From positions 1 through 64,000 of the forward strand of contig JAIQGI010000001.1 of NCBI GenBank assembly GCA_020072565.1: 64,000 bases of DNA, written 5' to 3'. Below are positions 7,866-16,756 of the stretch, in pieces. The position numbers and the translations under genes were made by a program. How positions within the stretch are numbered: the first letter of the stretch is position 1; each line of letters starts with the position of its first letter. The DNA comes from Terriglobia bacterium (GTDB lineage Bacteria > Acidobacteriota > UBA6911). Under the pieces are notes generated by a model that made no database searches, had not been told where the DNA came from, and worked only from the letters and a program-made list of their open reading frames with translations.

Positions 7866-9284
7866 TCACCGCTCCTGATCGAAGCGGACGTATTCGAAAT
7901 CGAAGGGCAGGCCGTTGATACCGCGCTCCGGGGGACTGGTCCAATTCGCGATCCGCCCGCGCTGGTAGACGGGCGTCATAAGGCTCTCCACGTACGCCCG
8001 GTCTGATTCACTGGGGAGCCACTCGCCGCGGCGGCGTTCCCAATCTTCGTCCGCAATCGGAATCCCTTCCGGGGTAAAGTGCCGGCCGGCATAGATGCCG
8101 ACCTGGCGGTGGAACTTCCGGTCGGGCAGCTTGAGCCGCCAGCCGAGCGAGTGGCGCTCGATCACCCGGTTCCACCGTTCGCAAGCCCGCTGGCAATCTT
8201 CGATGTAGGAATCGCGCAGCACCTCGTTCATGGCGTTGCGCAACGGGACGTCGCGCGCCGCGAGGGCGCCGCCTTCCACCACGACCATGCGGTAGGCACC
8301 GTCGAGCGCCTTGTGGTCGGTGTAGGATGCCTCGCGATTCCGCCCCTTGAGGCTGGTTCCGAAATAATTCGCCGCGTTGGTGGAGATCTCACCTCCAAAC
8401 AGGTCCGCGCTCAGGCTGTACCACAGGTTGACATACTTCTGGATCGCGGGCAGGTCGATGCCGCCGAGGTTCCGGGCGTCTTCATTGGGATCCTGCCTCA
8501 TCAGTTCGCAGGTGCGCTGCACAACGCGCTGGACTCCGGTCTCGCCGACGAACATGTGGTGGGCTTCCTCGGTCAGCATGAATTTTGTGGTGCGCGCGAG
8601 CGGGTCGAAACCGCTTTCGCTCAGCGACAGAAGCTGGTACTTGCCGTCGCGATCCGTGAACATGGTGAACATCAGAAAATCCAGCCAGTTTTCAATGGGC
8701 TGGTTGAAAGCTCCCAGAATCCTGGGCTTGTCCCGGTGTCCGCTGCGGCGGTGCAGAAGTTCCTCGGCCTCGTCACGGCCATCCCGGCCGAAATACCTGT
8801 GGAGCAGATACACCATGGCCCAGAGGTGTCGCCCCTCCTCCACGTTGACCTGGAACAGATTCCGCAGATCGTACAGGCTGGGCGCTTTATGGCCGAGCAA
8901 CCGCTGCTGCTCGACACTCGCCGGCTCGGTATCCCCCTGGGTCACGATGATCCTTCGCAGCCAGTTGCGCAGTTCGCCGGGCACTTCATTCCAAACCGGC
9001 AGTCCTTCGTAGTCACCGAACCCGATGCGCGCATCCTTCGTCGCGGGCACCAGGAAAAGGCCCCAGCGATACTCGGGCATCCGCACGTAGTCGAAGTGTG
9101 CCCAACCGCCCGGCTCCACCGACACCGCCGTGCGCAGATACACCTGATCCTGCTGGAAGCCGCTCGGTCCCATCTCGCGCCACCATTCCTGGAAGTTGGG
9201 CTGCCAGGTTTCGAGCGCGCGCAACAGGCGGCGATCCTCGCTCAGGTTGACATTGTTGGGGATCTTCTCCGTGTAATCGATCAT
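7866..9284 (-). CDS. boxB: Benzoyl-CoA 2,3-epoxidase, oxygenase component
   Basis: BoxB is the diiron oxygenase that converts benzoyl-CoA to 2,3-epoxybenzoyl-CoA in the aerobic box pathway for aromatic acids. The 472-residue product shows the ferritin-like helices with carboxylate and histidine ligands at positions 120 (GDTE), 150/153 (EEGRHLW), 211 (FTDRD) and 240/243 (TEEAHHMF), matching the ligand set known for the family. It follows boxC on the same strand with a 93-nt gap. The Shine-Dalgarno GGAGG is 6 nt before the ATG, but it is buried in an inverted repeat. The reductase boxA is not in the window. Confidence 0.93.
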   Translation of the reverse strand: MIDYTEKIPNNVNLSEDRRLLRALETWQPNFQEWWREMGPSGFQQDQVYLRTAVSVEPGGWAHFDYVRMPEYRWGLFLVPATKDARIGFGDYEGLPVWNEVPGELRNWLRRIIVTQGDTEPASVEQQRLLGHKAPSLYDLRNLFQVNVEEGRHLWAMVYLLHRYFGRDGRDEAEELLHRRSGHRDKPRILGAFNQPIENWLDFLMFTMFTDRDGKYQLLSLSESGFDPLARTTKFMLTEEAHHMFVGETGVQRVVQRTCELMRQDPNEDARNLGGIDLPAIQKYVNLWYSLSADLFGGEISTNAANYFGTSLKGRNREASYTDHKALDGAYRMVVVEGGALAARDVPLRNAMNEVLRDSYIEDCQRACERWNRVIERHSLGWRLKLPDRKFHRQVGIYAGRHFTPEGIPIADEDWERRRGEWLPSESDRAYVESLMTPVYQRGRIANWTSPPERGINGLPFDFEYVRFDQER

Positions 9285-9374
9285 TTCAGACCTCCAACCC
9301 CCGTCTTCCGGCCTCTGACCAAAACCTCAGGCCGTCAGCGGAAATGTTTGAGGTCGGAAGGCGGAGGTCTGAAA
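9284..9374 (-). promoter_or_regulatory. Long inverted repeat enclosing the boxB ribosome-binding site
   Basis: In the boxC-boxB spacer, TTTCAGACCTCC (mRNA sense, from 9374) is the exact 12-nt complement of GGAGGTCTGAAA (9295-9284), which contains the boxB Shine-Dalgarno and the A of its ATG. An inner pair, CTTCCGACCTC with GAGGCCGGAAG, matches at 10 of 11 positions plus a G-U. The message can therefore fold so that the boxB start is masked. A role in translational control or coupling is inference; it could equally be an inert palindromic repeat. Confidence 0.6.
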
Positions 9375-9377
9375 CGG

Positions 9378-11003
9378 TCATGTTCTTTTCCAGTCGAACC
9401 CGGGGCGGGCGGGCTTTCCATAGAGCGTCAGGGCGCCGTGTTCACCCACCGCATTGGGCCGGACGAAAATCCAGTTCTGCCAGGCCGAGAGACGTCCGAA
9501 GATTTTCGTCTCCATCGTCTCGGGACCCGCGAAACGAAGGCTCGCCTCCATGCCGGTGAGGGCGTCGGGGGAAAGGCTGGCACGTTCTTCGACTGCGATG
9601 CGCACATCATCGTTGTAGTCGAGCGCATCGATGGCAAAGGTCACGAGGCCGGACTGCTCCGCATCGCGGGCGCTGAGGATGCCGTCCCGGGCCAGTATCC
9701 CGGGGACGCGATCGGGTTGTGCCAGAAGCCGGCTCTGCAGCCGCGACAGGCCGTTGCTCATGGGGAAAAAACTGTCGTTCAGCGGCGTGACGGCGACCGC
9801 GACGCCCGCATCGTCCAGCATGTAAGTGCGGTCGGCGGCAAGCGCCAGTTCCAGCAGGCTTCCTGCGAAACAGCTCCCCGGTTCGATCAGGGCGAGCACA
9901 GTGCGTGATGTCAGGTCGAGCCGCTTCAGTGTGCGTTTCATCAGCAACAGGACTTCACGCACAAACCAGTCCTCCGCAAAGCGGGCGAGCGTCGCATCCA
10001 ACCGGCGCAATTGGGCGAGGGCGCCTTCCGTCTTGAGGATCAGCACACCGATCTCAGGCTCGTTGAAACGCAGATGCAGCAGGGCGTGGTCGATCTCGCG
10101 GAAGGCGCGCAGCGGCCAAAAGTCCGAGCCGGCAGCGTGGATGCCGAGCAGGCTATCCGGCTGCTCTGTGCCCGGCCCTTGGACCATCAGCGTGGCTACG
10201 CGCCGCGCGCGATCCAGGCCGAGCCGGATATGACGATACTGTACGGCGTCAGATGCCGGCCGCGGATTCAGCGCCTCCAGTCGGATCCCGGGTCCCGGGA
10301 GCGGGGTCTCCTTCGCGGCCCACTGACGGGCGCGGCGGATGACGAACTCGTCAAACTGGCTGCGCGGGATCAGGGCATCGACGAAACCCCATGCGAGGGC
10401 GCGCTCTCCTTTGATGCCCTCGGCAAGTGTGCAAAAAACGTCGGCACGGTCGCGCCTCACCTTGCGCTTATCCACCAGCCTTGTCAGTCCGCCGGTGCCG
10501 GGGAGCACACCCAGCAGCGGAGCCTCGGGCAAGCTCACGGCGCTCTTGCCGTCGTCGACCAGGATGATCTCGTCGCATGCCAGCGCCAGCTCATAGCCGC
10601 CGCCGGCGGTGGTCCCATTGCAGGCGGCAATGTAATGCTGGCGGCTGAACGTGCCCGCGTCTTCGATCGCCAGGCGCGTTTCATTGGTGAACTTGCAGAA
10701 GTTCACCTTGAAGTGATGGCTGCTGGTCCCCAGCATGAAAATGTTGGCGCCGGCGCAAAAAACGCCCTCCTTGGCGCTGCGCAGAACCACTGCCTTTACT
10801 TGCGGGTGCTCGAACCGCAGACGCTGCACTGCATCCGCCAGCTCGATATCCACACCCAGGTCGTAGGAGTTCAGCTTCAGGCGGTAGTCGGGCCGCAGCG
10901 GGGCGTCCTCACGGACATCCATGTCCAGAAACGCAAGGTCTCCTTCAATCCTCAGTTTCCAGTGGCGGTAGCTTCCTGGCTCGGCTTCGAAGTCGATCAT
11001 CAC
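9378..11003 (-). CDS. boxC: 2,3-epoxybenzoyl-CoA dihydrolase (ring-opening lyase)
   Basis: BoxC hydrolytically opens the ring of 2,3-epoxybenzoyl-CoA, giving 3,4-dehydroadipyl-CoA semialdehyde and formate. The 541-residue protein is an unusually long crotonase-superfamily member: the N-terminal half has the FCAGANIFMLG CoA-binding loop and CNGTTAGGGYELALACDEI, and a second, diverged crotonase-like half follows, as in known BoxC. It precedes boxB in one transcription unit. Starts are GTG 11003 or ATG 11000, with an in-frame stop just before them; the best ribosome-site match AAGGAGG lies about 17 nt upstream, too far to be ideal, so initiation may be weak. Confidence 0.92.
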   Translation of the reverse strand: MMIDFEAEPGSYRHWKLRIEGDLAFLDMDVREDAPLRPDYRLKLNSYDLGVDIELADAVQRLRFEHPQVKAVVLRSAKEGVFCAGANIFMLGTSSHHFKVNFCKFTNETRLAIEDAGTFSRQHYIAACNGTTAGGGYELALACDEIILVDDGKSAVSLPEAPLLGVLPGTGGLTRLVDKRKVRRDRADVFCTLAEGIKGERALAWGFVDALIPRSQFDEFVIRRARQWAAKETPLPGPGIRLEALNPRPASDAVQYRHIRLGLDRARRVATLMVQGPGTEQPDSLLGIHAAGSDFWPLRAFREIDHALLHLRFNEPEIGVLILKTEGALAQLRRLDATLARFAEDWFVREVLLLMKRTLKRLDLTSRTVLALIEPGSCFAGSLLELALAADRTYMLDDAGVAVAVTPLNDSFFPMSNGLSRLQSRLLAQPDRVPGILARDGILSARDAEQSGLVTFAIDALDYNDDVRIAVEERASLSPDALTGMEASLRFAGPETMETKIFGRLSAWQNWIFVRPNAVGEHGALTLYGKPARPGFDWKRT

Positions 11004-11095
11004 CTAAAACTGTATCCCGGTTTCCTCCTTATGTCGATCCGATCAACGAAACAGAAAAGTCGTGCCCTTCGAGTCATTCGCGGCTGTTTTTGCTT

Positions 11096-12343
11096 TTAGA
11101 ACAGGGCGACGCTGGCAAAGGTGACGGCAGCGCCTGATTGCAGATCGGCCCACTGCCGGTAGTCGAGAAGCCTGCCGCGCGGGTTCTCCAGGCAGCGCAG
11201 GGCCATGTAAATCGCGGGGTAGCCGCATACGCGCCGCCGGTCGCGCTCCGCGGCGATAAAACGAAAGATCCCCTCCGCATCGCCGCCTTCAACAAGCTCC
11301 AGAAACTTGCGGTCCTCTTGCGCCACCTCCTCCAACGAGGTCTGCGAGGGGCCGGTGAGATCGCCAAAATGCCGGCCGACATGGGCCAGGTCGGCCCCGG
11401 CAACCACGCAGTACCTGGCGGGCAGCTCCGCAATCGTCTCCTTCACCGCCGTGATCATGCCCGCAATTCCCGGATCCTGCGCGGCGGTCTTGCCTGCGAC
11501 ATAGATGTCTTCGAAGGAACCGACCAGGATGGGGACGACTTTGAACTCTCGTTGCTCTCCCAATACGTAGCGAAGGCACACCATCTGAAATTCAATGGAA
11601 TGCTCTGCGCGATGCGCAAATTCATCCTGAAAGTAATCGTGATCGCCGCCAAGCTTCGCCGCCAGCCGCCTGATAAATTCACCATCGGCAGTCGCAGTGC
11701 CGAGGGGTGTTTCATAATCCTTTTCCGTGAGCGCGAAGCGCATCTCCATGGGACTGTGGCAGGTGCCGAAAATGATGAAGCGATCCGCGCCAGGATGTTC
11801 CGCCAGCGCTTTGTAAGCGTGAGCATAGGCAGGCCCCCCGCGATGAAAATCGATGTGCGGGGAAATCAATCCGCGCAACGGCCGGGTGAGATCCGGCGTC
11901 GAAATCAGGCCCGGGCCGCCAGGGCTGGTAAAGAAACCTTCGATCTGGCTCCGCAATGCATTCACGTCACCTTCGTAAGCCGATCCGGCATGCAGGGCCG
12001 GACGGGTGGGAGCGCGCAGGAATTCCTGGACGAGCGAGTCGTAATAGATGCGGAATGACGGGCTGTCCAGATAGTGGTGGTCATCGAGCTGCTTTGCCAG
12101 GTTTTCCAATACCTCGATGGGCAGCAGCTCGGCAGTCTGGCGGAAAAAGCCGGCCTGGATATCCCGCAGGGAGTTGGTGCCGTCCATGAGGGAGACCAGG
12201 AACGCCTGCGGCCCGTTGAGGAAGAGCGGTTGCTCGGCAAATCCCTGCGGGTCTCGCAGACAAGTCATGTTCTCGCCCTTGATCTGCATCGAGAAGGCTT
12301 CCACGGGGCGGAGTTTGGGATTAGATCCGTGCTGAAGCGGCAT
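11096..12343 (-). CDS. Memo-family protein (AmmeMemoRadiSam system protein B) with N-terminal PqqD-like region
   Basis: About residues 130-415 form a Memo domain, related to non-haem-iron dioxygenases. The four family metal or active-site residues are present: His in LISPHIDFHRGG, His in FGTCHSPME, His in GADLAHVG and Cys in RVCGYPAIY. Residues about 8-90 (KLRPVEAF start) look like a PqqD-type winged helix, a peptide-chaperone fold. In many genomes Memo sits with an AMMECR1 protein and a radical SAM enzyme; neither partner adjoins it here. It lies 92 nt upstream of boxC on the same strand. Biochemical function of bacterial Memo is not settled. The start at ATG 12343 is the likeliest; an upstream one adds 16 residues. 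Confidence 0.82.
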   Translation of the reverse strand: MPLQHGSNPKLRPVEAFSMQIKGENMTCLRDPQGFAEQPLFLNGPQAFLVSLMDGTNSLRDIQAGFFRQTAELLPIEVLENLAKQLDDHHYLDSPSFRIYYDSLVQEFLRAPTRPALHAGSAYEGDVNALRSQIEGFFTSPGGPGLISTPDLTRPLRGLISPHIDFHRGGPAYAHAYKALAEHPGADRFIIFGTCHSPMEMRFALTEKDYETPLGTATADGEFIRRLAAKLGGDHDYFQDEFAHRAEHSIEFQMVCLRYVLGEQREFKVVPILVGSFEDIYVAGKTAAQDPGIAGMITAVKETIAELPARYCVVAGADLAHVGRHFGDLTGPSQTSLEEVAQEDRKFLELVEGGDAEGIFRFIAAERDRRRVCGYPAIYMALRCLENPRGRLLDYRQWADLQSGAAVTFASVALF

Positions 12344-12442
12344 GGCTATTACCCGATGATCCCAACGCAGTCGACTTTGCACCGGGCGCACCCGAGTGCA
12401 TGAAAATGGCAGATTATCGCGGTGCCTCTTCTGTCATGGCTC

Positions 12443-12492
12443 GTGATCGTGACCGGTTTTTCTAGTTTCCATAAACTACCGATCATGATCAC
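12443..12492. repeat. Inverted repeat between DHH and Memo genes
   Basis: GTGATCGTGACCGGT (12443-12457) and ACCGATCATGATCAC (12478-12492) are inverted partners at 13 of 15 positions around a 20-nt loop. No T-run follows on the minus strand. It may be a terminator of the DHH gene, an operator for the Memo-box transcript, or a repeat; the sequence does not decide. Confidence 0.45.
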
Positions 12493-12553
12493 GACGTTCG
12501 TCAGGAGAGCTATCTTCACAACAGGACGCAGCTGAAACCCATTCGTGTCCCGG

Positions 12554-13513
12554 CTATTCGTTGCGCAGTTCCCGCGCAATCTCATGGGCAATGCGCCGGG
12601 CTCGGGGCAGGTCTTCCGGTGCAAAAGAAATGGCACCCACAACCGGATGCCCTCCTCCGCCGTGCCGTTCACAAAGCGCAGCCAGATTGTGAATGCGCGG
12701 CCGCCCACTCCAGGGATTGGATCCGACCGAAATCTTGGAGCGGAAGCTCGAGCGGCTTACGCCGACACAGTAGATGGCATCGGGAAAAAGGTAATAAGGA
12801 ATGAACTTGTTGTATCCCTCCATGTCTTTATAGTCGCTGATGTCGAAATAGACGGTCCCCTGTGCGTACTGCGCATGCTCGCGTATGATGTCGATCGATT
12901 TGAGATGACGCTCATACAGCGGGCGGAAAGCCGACTGCACCCAGCCGAGTGCCATGATCTCGTCCAGCGATTTCACCTGAAAATCCTCGATCAGTTTCCT
13001 GCTGCTCTTCGGGTCGCGGCTTCCTTCGATGACCATCATGAGCTTCATGGCCGGCGCTCCCAGCTCGACCGCGGAATGCGCGTCGGGAAACTGGGCGCCG
13101 TCGATGATGTCGGCCCAGTGAATCAGCTCATTCAGGCGGCTCGGATCGAAATCGAAGTTATTGCTCACCATGTGCGCAATGAACTTTGTACACGACTTGT
13201 AGGTCGGATCGTGAAATTTCTTTCCGCTGCGGTCGGCGCGGAAGTGCCTCTCGTCCTCCGCGCTCAGAAACGCGCTTTGATGGTGGTCGAACCACCAAGT
13301 CAGCCGTGGGTCGCTGGAGTATTTAAAATCGACAATGGCATTCTCGTCCCCGTCGAACCGCACATCCAGGAAGAGCTGCCCGGCACGGTGCGCCAGCCCC
13401 TCGTACTCGAATTCGGCGCCCCCACGGATCCTGCGGCGATAGAAATCGCTGAATACCGCGGCGGAGGCCAGGCCATCAAAACAGTTGTCGTGATAATAAA
13501 CTTTCATCTTCAT
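12554..13513 (-). CDS. DHH-family phosphoesterase
   Basis: The 319-residue protein has the DHH superfamily layout: an N-terminal segment with YHDNCFDGLASA in place of the usual HxDxDGxxSA, the DHH triad in WWFDHHQSAF near residue 95, and a C-terminal DHHA1 domain ending in the substrate-binding glycine-rich GGGGHP. Relatives hydrolyse phosphodiester or phosphoanhydride bonds (oligoribonucleotides, cyclic dinucleotides, polyphosphate). Which substrate applies cannot be told. It is monocistronic or leads into the Memo gene after a 210-nt spacer containing an inverted repeat. Confidence 0.85.
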   Translation of the reverse strand: MKMKVYYHDNCFDGLASAAVFSDFYRRRIRGGAEFEYEGLAHRAGQLFLDVRFDGDENAIVDFKYSSDPRLTWWFDHHQSAFLSAEDERHFRADRSGKKFHDPTYKSCTKFIAHMVSNNFDFDPSRLNELIHWADIIDGAQFPDAHSAVELGAPAMKLMMVIEGSRDPKSSRKLIEDFQVKSLDEIMALGWVQSAFRPLYERHLKSIDIIREHAQYAQGTVYFDISDYKDMEGYNKFIPYYLFPDAIYCVGVSRSSFRSKISVGSNPWSGRPRIHNLAALCERHGGGGHPVVGAISFAPEDLPRARRIAHEIARELRNE

Positions 13514-13677
13514 AGGTCTCTATGGATATGTTGCGTTCCCACGACACACCATGTGCGTTTCCCGGCCATAGTTAGAGACTTAATTGATCAGCAGTAGGAG
13601 CAGGAAAGAATGGTACACACTACCACACCGAATTTCGAGACGCAAGGTCACCCGTCTGGCTGTTCGACTGACCGCCG

Positions 13678-14853
13678 TTATTGGGAGAGGATAAGCTTTG
13701 CGATGGTCTGCAGCTGCATATTGGATGTGCCCTCGTAGATCTTTCCGATCTTGGCATCGCGATAGTATTTCTCGGCCGGGAATTCCTTGGTGTAGCCGTA
13801 GCCGCCGTAGATCTCCAGGCTCTCGCCGCACACCTTCTCCGCCATTTCGGATGCGAAAAGTTTTGCCATGGCGGCTTCCTTGGTAAATGGGCTGCCGGAC
13901 ATCCTCAGGCGGGCCGCGTTATAAACCATGAGGCGAGCGGCTTCCAGTTCGGTCGCGATGCGCGCGATTTGAAACTGCACGCTCTGGAAGTTCGCGATCG
14001 GCTGGCCGAACTGCTTCCTCTCGCGCGCGTAATTGATGGCGCCCTCGAGAGCGCCCTGGGCAACGCCGACCATCTGCGCGCCGATGCCGATCCGGCCCTC
14101 ATTGAGAGTCTCGATCGACACCTTGTAGCCCTTGCCCACCTCGCCCAGTACCTGCGCGCGCGGTACAAAACACTCTTCCAGAATCAGCTCGCAAGTCGAG
14201 CTGGCGCGGATGCCCAGCTTGTCTTCTTTTTTGCCCACCGTGAAGCCGGGCGTATCGCGCTCGACCAGGAACGCCGTAATGCCCCGATAGCCGAGTTGCG
14301 GATTGACGTTGGCAAAGATGATGAAGAGGCCGGCCTCGCCGGCATTCGTGATCCAGAGCTTGCGCCCGTTGAGGACGAATCCGCCATCGCGCTCCTCCGC
14401 CTTCGTCGCAAGCGCAAAGGCATCGCTGCCCGACCCGGCTTCGGAAAGGGCGTAAGAACCGACGATGTCGGTGCACAGGCGCGGGAGATACTTCCGTTTC
14501 TGATCCTCCGTACCCCAGCGCACGATGGCGTTACAGACCAGGGTGTTCTGCACATCCACGACGACGCCGGCCGCCCCGTCCACCCGGGAGAGTTCCTCCA
14601 CTGCCTGGACGGCCATAAAGAAGTTCCCGCCCCCGCCATAGGCTTCCGGCACACCCACTCCCATCAGACCCAGTTCGAAGAACTTTCGGATCAGTTCGGG
14701 ATCCATCCTGGCCTCCCGATCCATCCTGCTGACATGCGGACGGACCTGTTCCTCCGCAAACTCACGGACGCTGGTTCGAAACATCCGCTCTTCTTCCGAC
14801 AGAATCGTCAACGGCAGCGCGCCGCCTTCCGGCTCAGGTAAATTGGCAGACAT
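13678..14853 (-). CDS. Acyl-CoA dehydrogenase
   Basis: FAD enzyme making trans-2-enoyl-CoA and passing electrons to ETF. The 391-residue chain has the three-domain ACAD form: N-terminal helices, the FAD-contacting ALSEAGSGSDAFAL and LWITNAGEA region near 135-185, and a C-terminal helical bundle. The catalytic glutamate lies in KIYEGTSNMQLQ near residue 375, the position of short/medium-chain butyryl-CoA-type members. The ATG at 14853 has GAGG 8 nt upstream; a GTG three codons earlier is less well placed. It heads the minus-strand block containing the box genes, and beta-oxidation of the box product is plausible, but substrate is inferred only. Confidence 0.92.
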   Translation of the reverse strand: MSANLPEPEGGALPLTILSEEERMFRTSVREFAEEQVRPHVSRMDREARMDPELIRKFFELGLMGVGVPEAYGGGGNFFMAVQAVEELSRVDGAAGVVVDVQNTLVCNAIVRWGTEDQKRKYLPRLCTDIVGSYALSEAGSGSDAFALATKAEERDGGFVLNGRKLWITNAGEAGLFIIFANVNPQLGYRGITAFLVERDTPGFTVGKKEDKLGIRASSTCELILEECFVPRAQVLGEVGKGYKVSIETLNEGRIGIGAQMVGVAQGALEGAINYARERKQFGQPIANFQSVQFQIARIATELEAARLMVYNAARLRMSGSPFTKEAAMAKLFASEMAEKVCGESLEIYGGYGYTKEFPAEKYYRDAKIGKIYEGTSNMQLQTIAKLILSQ

Positions 14854-15229
14854 CGATATCACCTCGGCTCTTGATAAATTCTGTTATCGAATCGGCGACG
14901 GTCTCCTTCGGGTACGCAAGCCTGCTCGTGCTGGATCTCTTCCGGCTCAGCTGCGTCTCGGCCGAAAGCGGCAGCAAGCCGCCACACTCCAAGGGCACCC
15001 TCAGGTCAATGTCGCCGCGCCATAAAGGTTTTTTGCCTGGGGAATACTTCCATGGTACGTTTTCAGCAAGGTTTATACCACCAGGCTCGGGACACATCCA
15101 GGAGAACTTGCAGGCGTGGGACAAAACAAAAGCCCGGGCGCGGCGTAACCTTATGTTGAGTGCGGCATCTTACTCAGCAGCTTCGCAAACCGGGGCTCTG
15201 GGTGAGAGCCCGGGTAATGAGGTGGATTT
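14854..15229. other. Intergenic spacer between divergent ACAD and efflux genes
   Basis: No convincing coding frame is present in this 376-nt spacer. It holds a half-element GCGGCAGCAAGCCGCCACACTCC (about 14968-14990) resembling one arm of the GGAGTGCGGCGGCTTGCC repeat seen at 20.8 kb. The good ribosome site GAGGTGG lies before the 15230 start. I could not pick out a confident promoter for either gene. Confidence 0.5.
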
Positions 15230-16756
15230 ATGACAGCTAAAAAGCGTTGGTACACAAGCAAATACCTCTGGATAACCTTTGTCATCATAGGCGCCATGGG
15301 AGGATTCGGAACTTACGAGTTCTTCACCGTAAAAGCAGACAAGCCCGCCTACCTGCTGGGGACCATCGAACGCGGCGATGTCGTGCTCCAGGTCGCCTGC
15401 ACGGGAACCCTTGCAGCCGTGACAACTGTGCAGGTCGGAACACAAGTGTCCGGCACCGTTGCCGAGCTCTATGCCGATTTCAACTCCGAGGTCAAGAAGG
15501 GACAGCTCCTGGCCAAGCTGGACCCCGAGCTGTTCGACACGCAGGTACAGCAGGCGGAAGCCAACGTGCGCACGGCGGAGGCGAGCCTGAACGACGACAA
15601 GGCAACAATTGCCAACGCCAAAGCCAACTTCGAGAAAGCCAAAGTGGACGTGCTCAACCTGCAACGGAAGCTTAACATGCAAAAGCGGCTATGGGATCAA
15701 GGCTTGATCGCTCGAGACGATCTCGATACCGCGCAGGCAAATCTGGATGCATCTGTCGCAACGGAGGAGGCAGCCCAGTCGCAAATCGACTCGTGCCAGG
15801 CCCGTTTCAAAGCCGATGAACAGCGCCTGGGCCAGGCGCAGGCAAGCCTGGACCAAGCCAAGGTCAATCTCGAGCACACGATCATCACCAGCCCAATATC
15901 CGGAACCATCATTTCCCGCAGCATCGACCGGGGCCAGACGGTGGCGGCCAGTTTCTCCTCACCCACCCTGTTTACCATCGGCGAGGATCTTACCAAGATG
16001 CAGGTCAGCACCAATATCGATGAAGCGGATGTCGGCAAAATCAGGACCGGGATGGAGGCAACATTCGCCGTGGACGCCTATCCGGGAGAAACGTTTCGGG
16101 GCACAATCAGCCAGATTCGCCTGGCTGCGACGACGGTGCAGAACGTTGTCACGTACAACGCCATGATCGATGTTCCCAATCCGCAGCTCAAGCTCAAGCC
16201 GGGGATGACCGCCAACGTCAAGATCCTGATCGACAAGGCAGACAACGTGCTCAAGATTCCCAATTCGGCGCTCCGCTTCAAGCCGGGCTTCTCGGACCAG
16301 GATATGGAAGCAGCCTTCCGGCTTGCGGGCGAGGAAAAATACTACGCTCAGCTGAAAGCCCTCAGCGCCAAAGCAGGCGGGACCCTAGCGACACCCGCCG
16401 GCGGCATGCAAATGGGATTGGCGCCGAAGGGTGCAGGTGCCGGCAACAGGAGCGCCTCATCGGGCGGAGCAGGTAACAGTCAGCAACCCGCGGCCAACGC
16501 CAGGCCGAACCAAAGCGCGCGCGGCAGGCGCGTCGCCCTCTGGGTGCTCAGGGAGGACAAATCGCTCCGGCCGATCGTTGTCAAGCTGGGCCTTACCGAT
16601 GGAGTCCAAACCGAAATCGACCCGGGAAAGTTGACAGAGGGTGACAAGATCGTAATCGGTCTGGAAAACGCGCAAGGCAGGCCGGCTGCGAATGCAGCAA
16701 CGCGGCCGCCGGGATTCGGCGGACCGATGGGCGGCATGGGCAGAGGGATGCGCTGA
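15230..16756 (+). CDS. MacA-like periplasmic adaptor (HlyD/RND membrane fusion protein)
   Basis: Links an inner-membrane ABC pump to an outer-membrane channel. The 508 residues show an N-terminal membrane anchor (about 14-36), a barrel-sandwich (lipoyl-like) half starting VLQVACTGTLAAV, a long alpha-hairpin coiled coil (about 85-220), and the second barrel half TIITSPISGTIISR followed by a beta-barrel. It is longer than typical MacA because of an Ala/Gly/Gln-rich insert near 370-430. Its stop overlaps the ATG of the ATPase gene by 1 nt, so the three genes form an operon. Substrate unknown. The outer-membrane partner is not here. Confidence 0.9.
   Translation: MTAKKRWYTSKYLWITFVIIGAMGGFGTYEFFTVKADKPAYLLGTIERGDVVLQVACTGTLAAVTTVQVGTQVSGTVAELYADFNSEVKKGQLLAKLDPELFDTQVQQAEANVRTAEASLNDDKATIANAKANFEKAKVDVLNLQRKLNMQKRLWDQGLIARDDLDTAQANLDASVATEEAAQSQIDSCQARFKADEQRLGQAQASLDQAKVNLEHTIITSPISGTIISRSIDRGQTVAASFSSPTLFTIGEDLTKMQVSTNIDEADVGKIRTGMEATFAVDAYPGETFRGTISQIRLAATTVQNVVTYNAMIDVPNPQLKLKPGMTANVKILIDKADNVLKIPNSALRFKPGFSDQDMEAAFRLAGEEKYYAQLKALSAKAGGTLATPAGGMQMGLAPKGAGAGNRSASSGGAGNSQQPAANARPNQSARGRRVALWVLREDKSLRPIVVKLGLTDGVQTEIDPGKLTEGDKIVIGLENAQGRPAANAATRPPGFGGPMGGMGRGMR

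Noticed and set aside
8079-9908. Plus-strand 609-codon frame opposite boxB and boxC
   Set aside because: No ribosome site or domain; the opposite strand encodes BoxB/BoxC with their known ligands.
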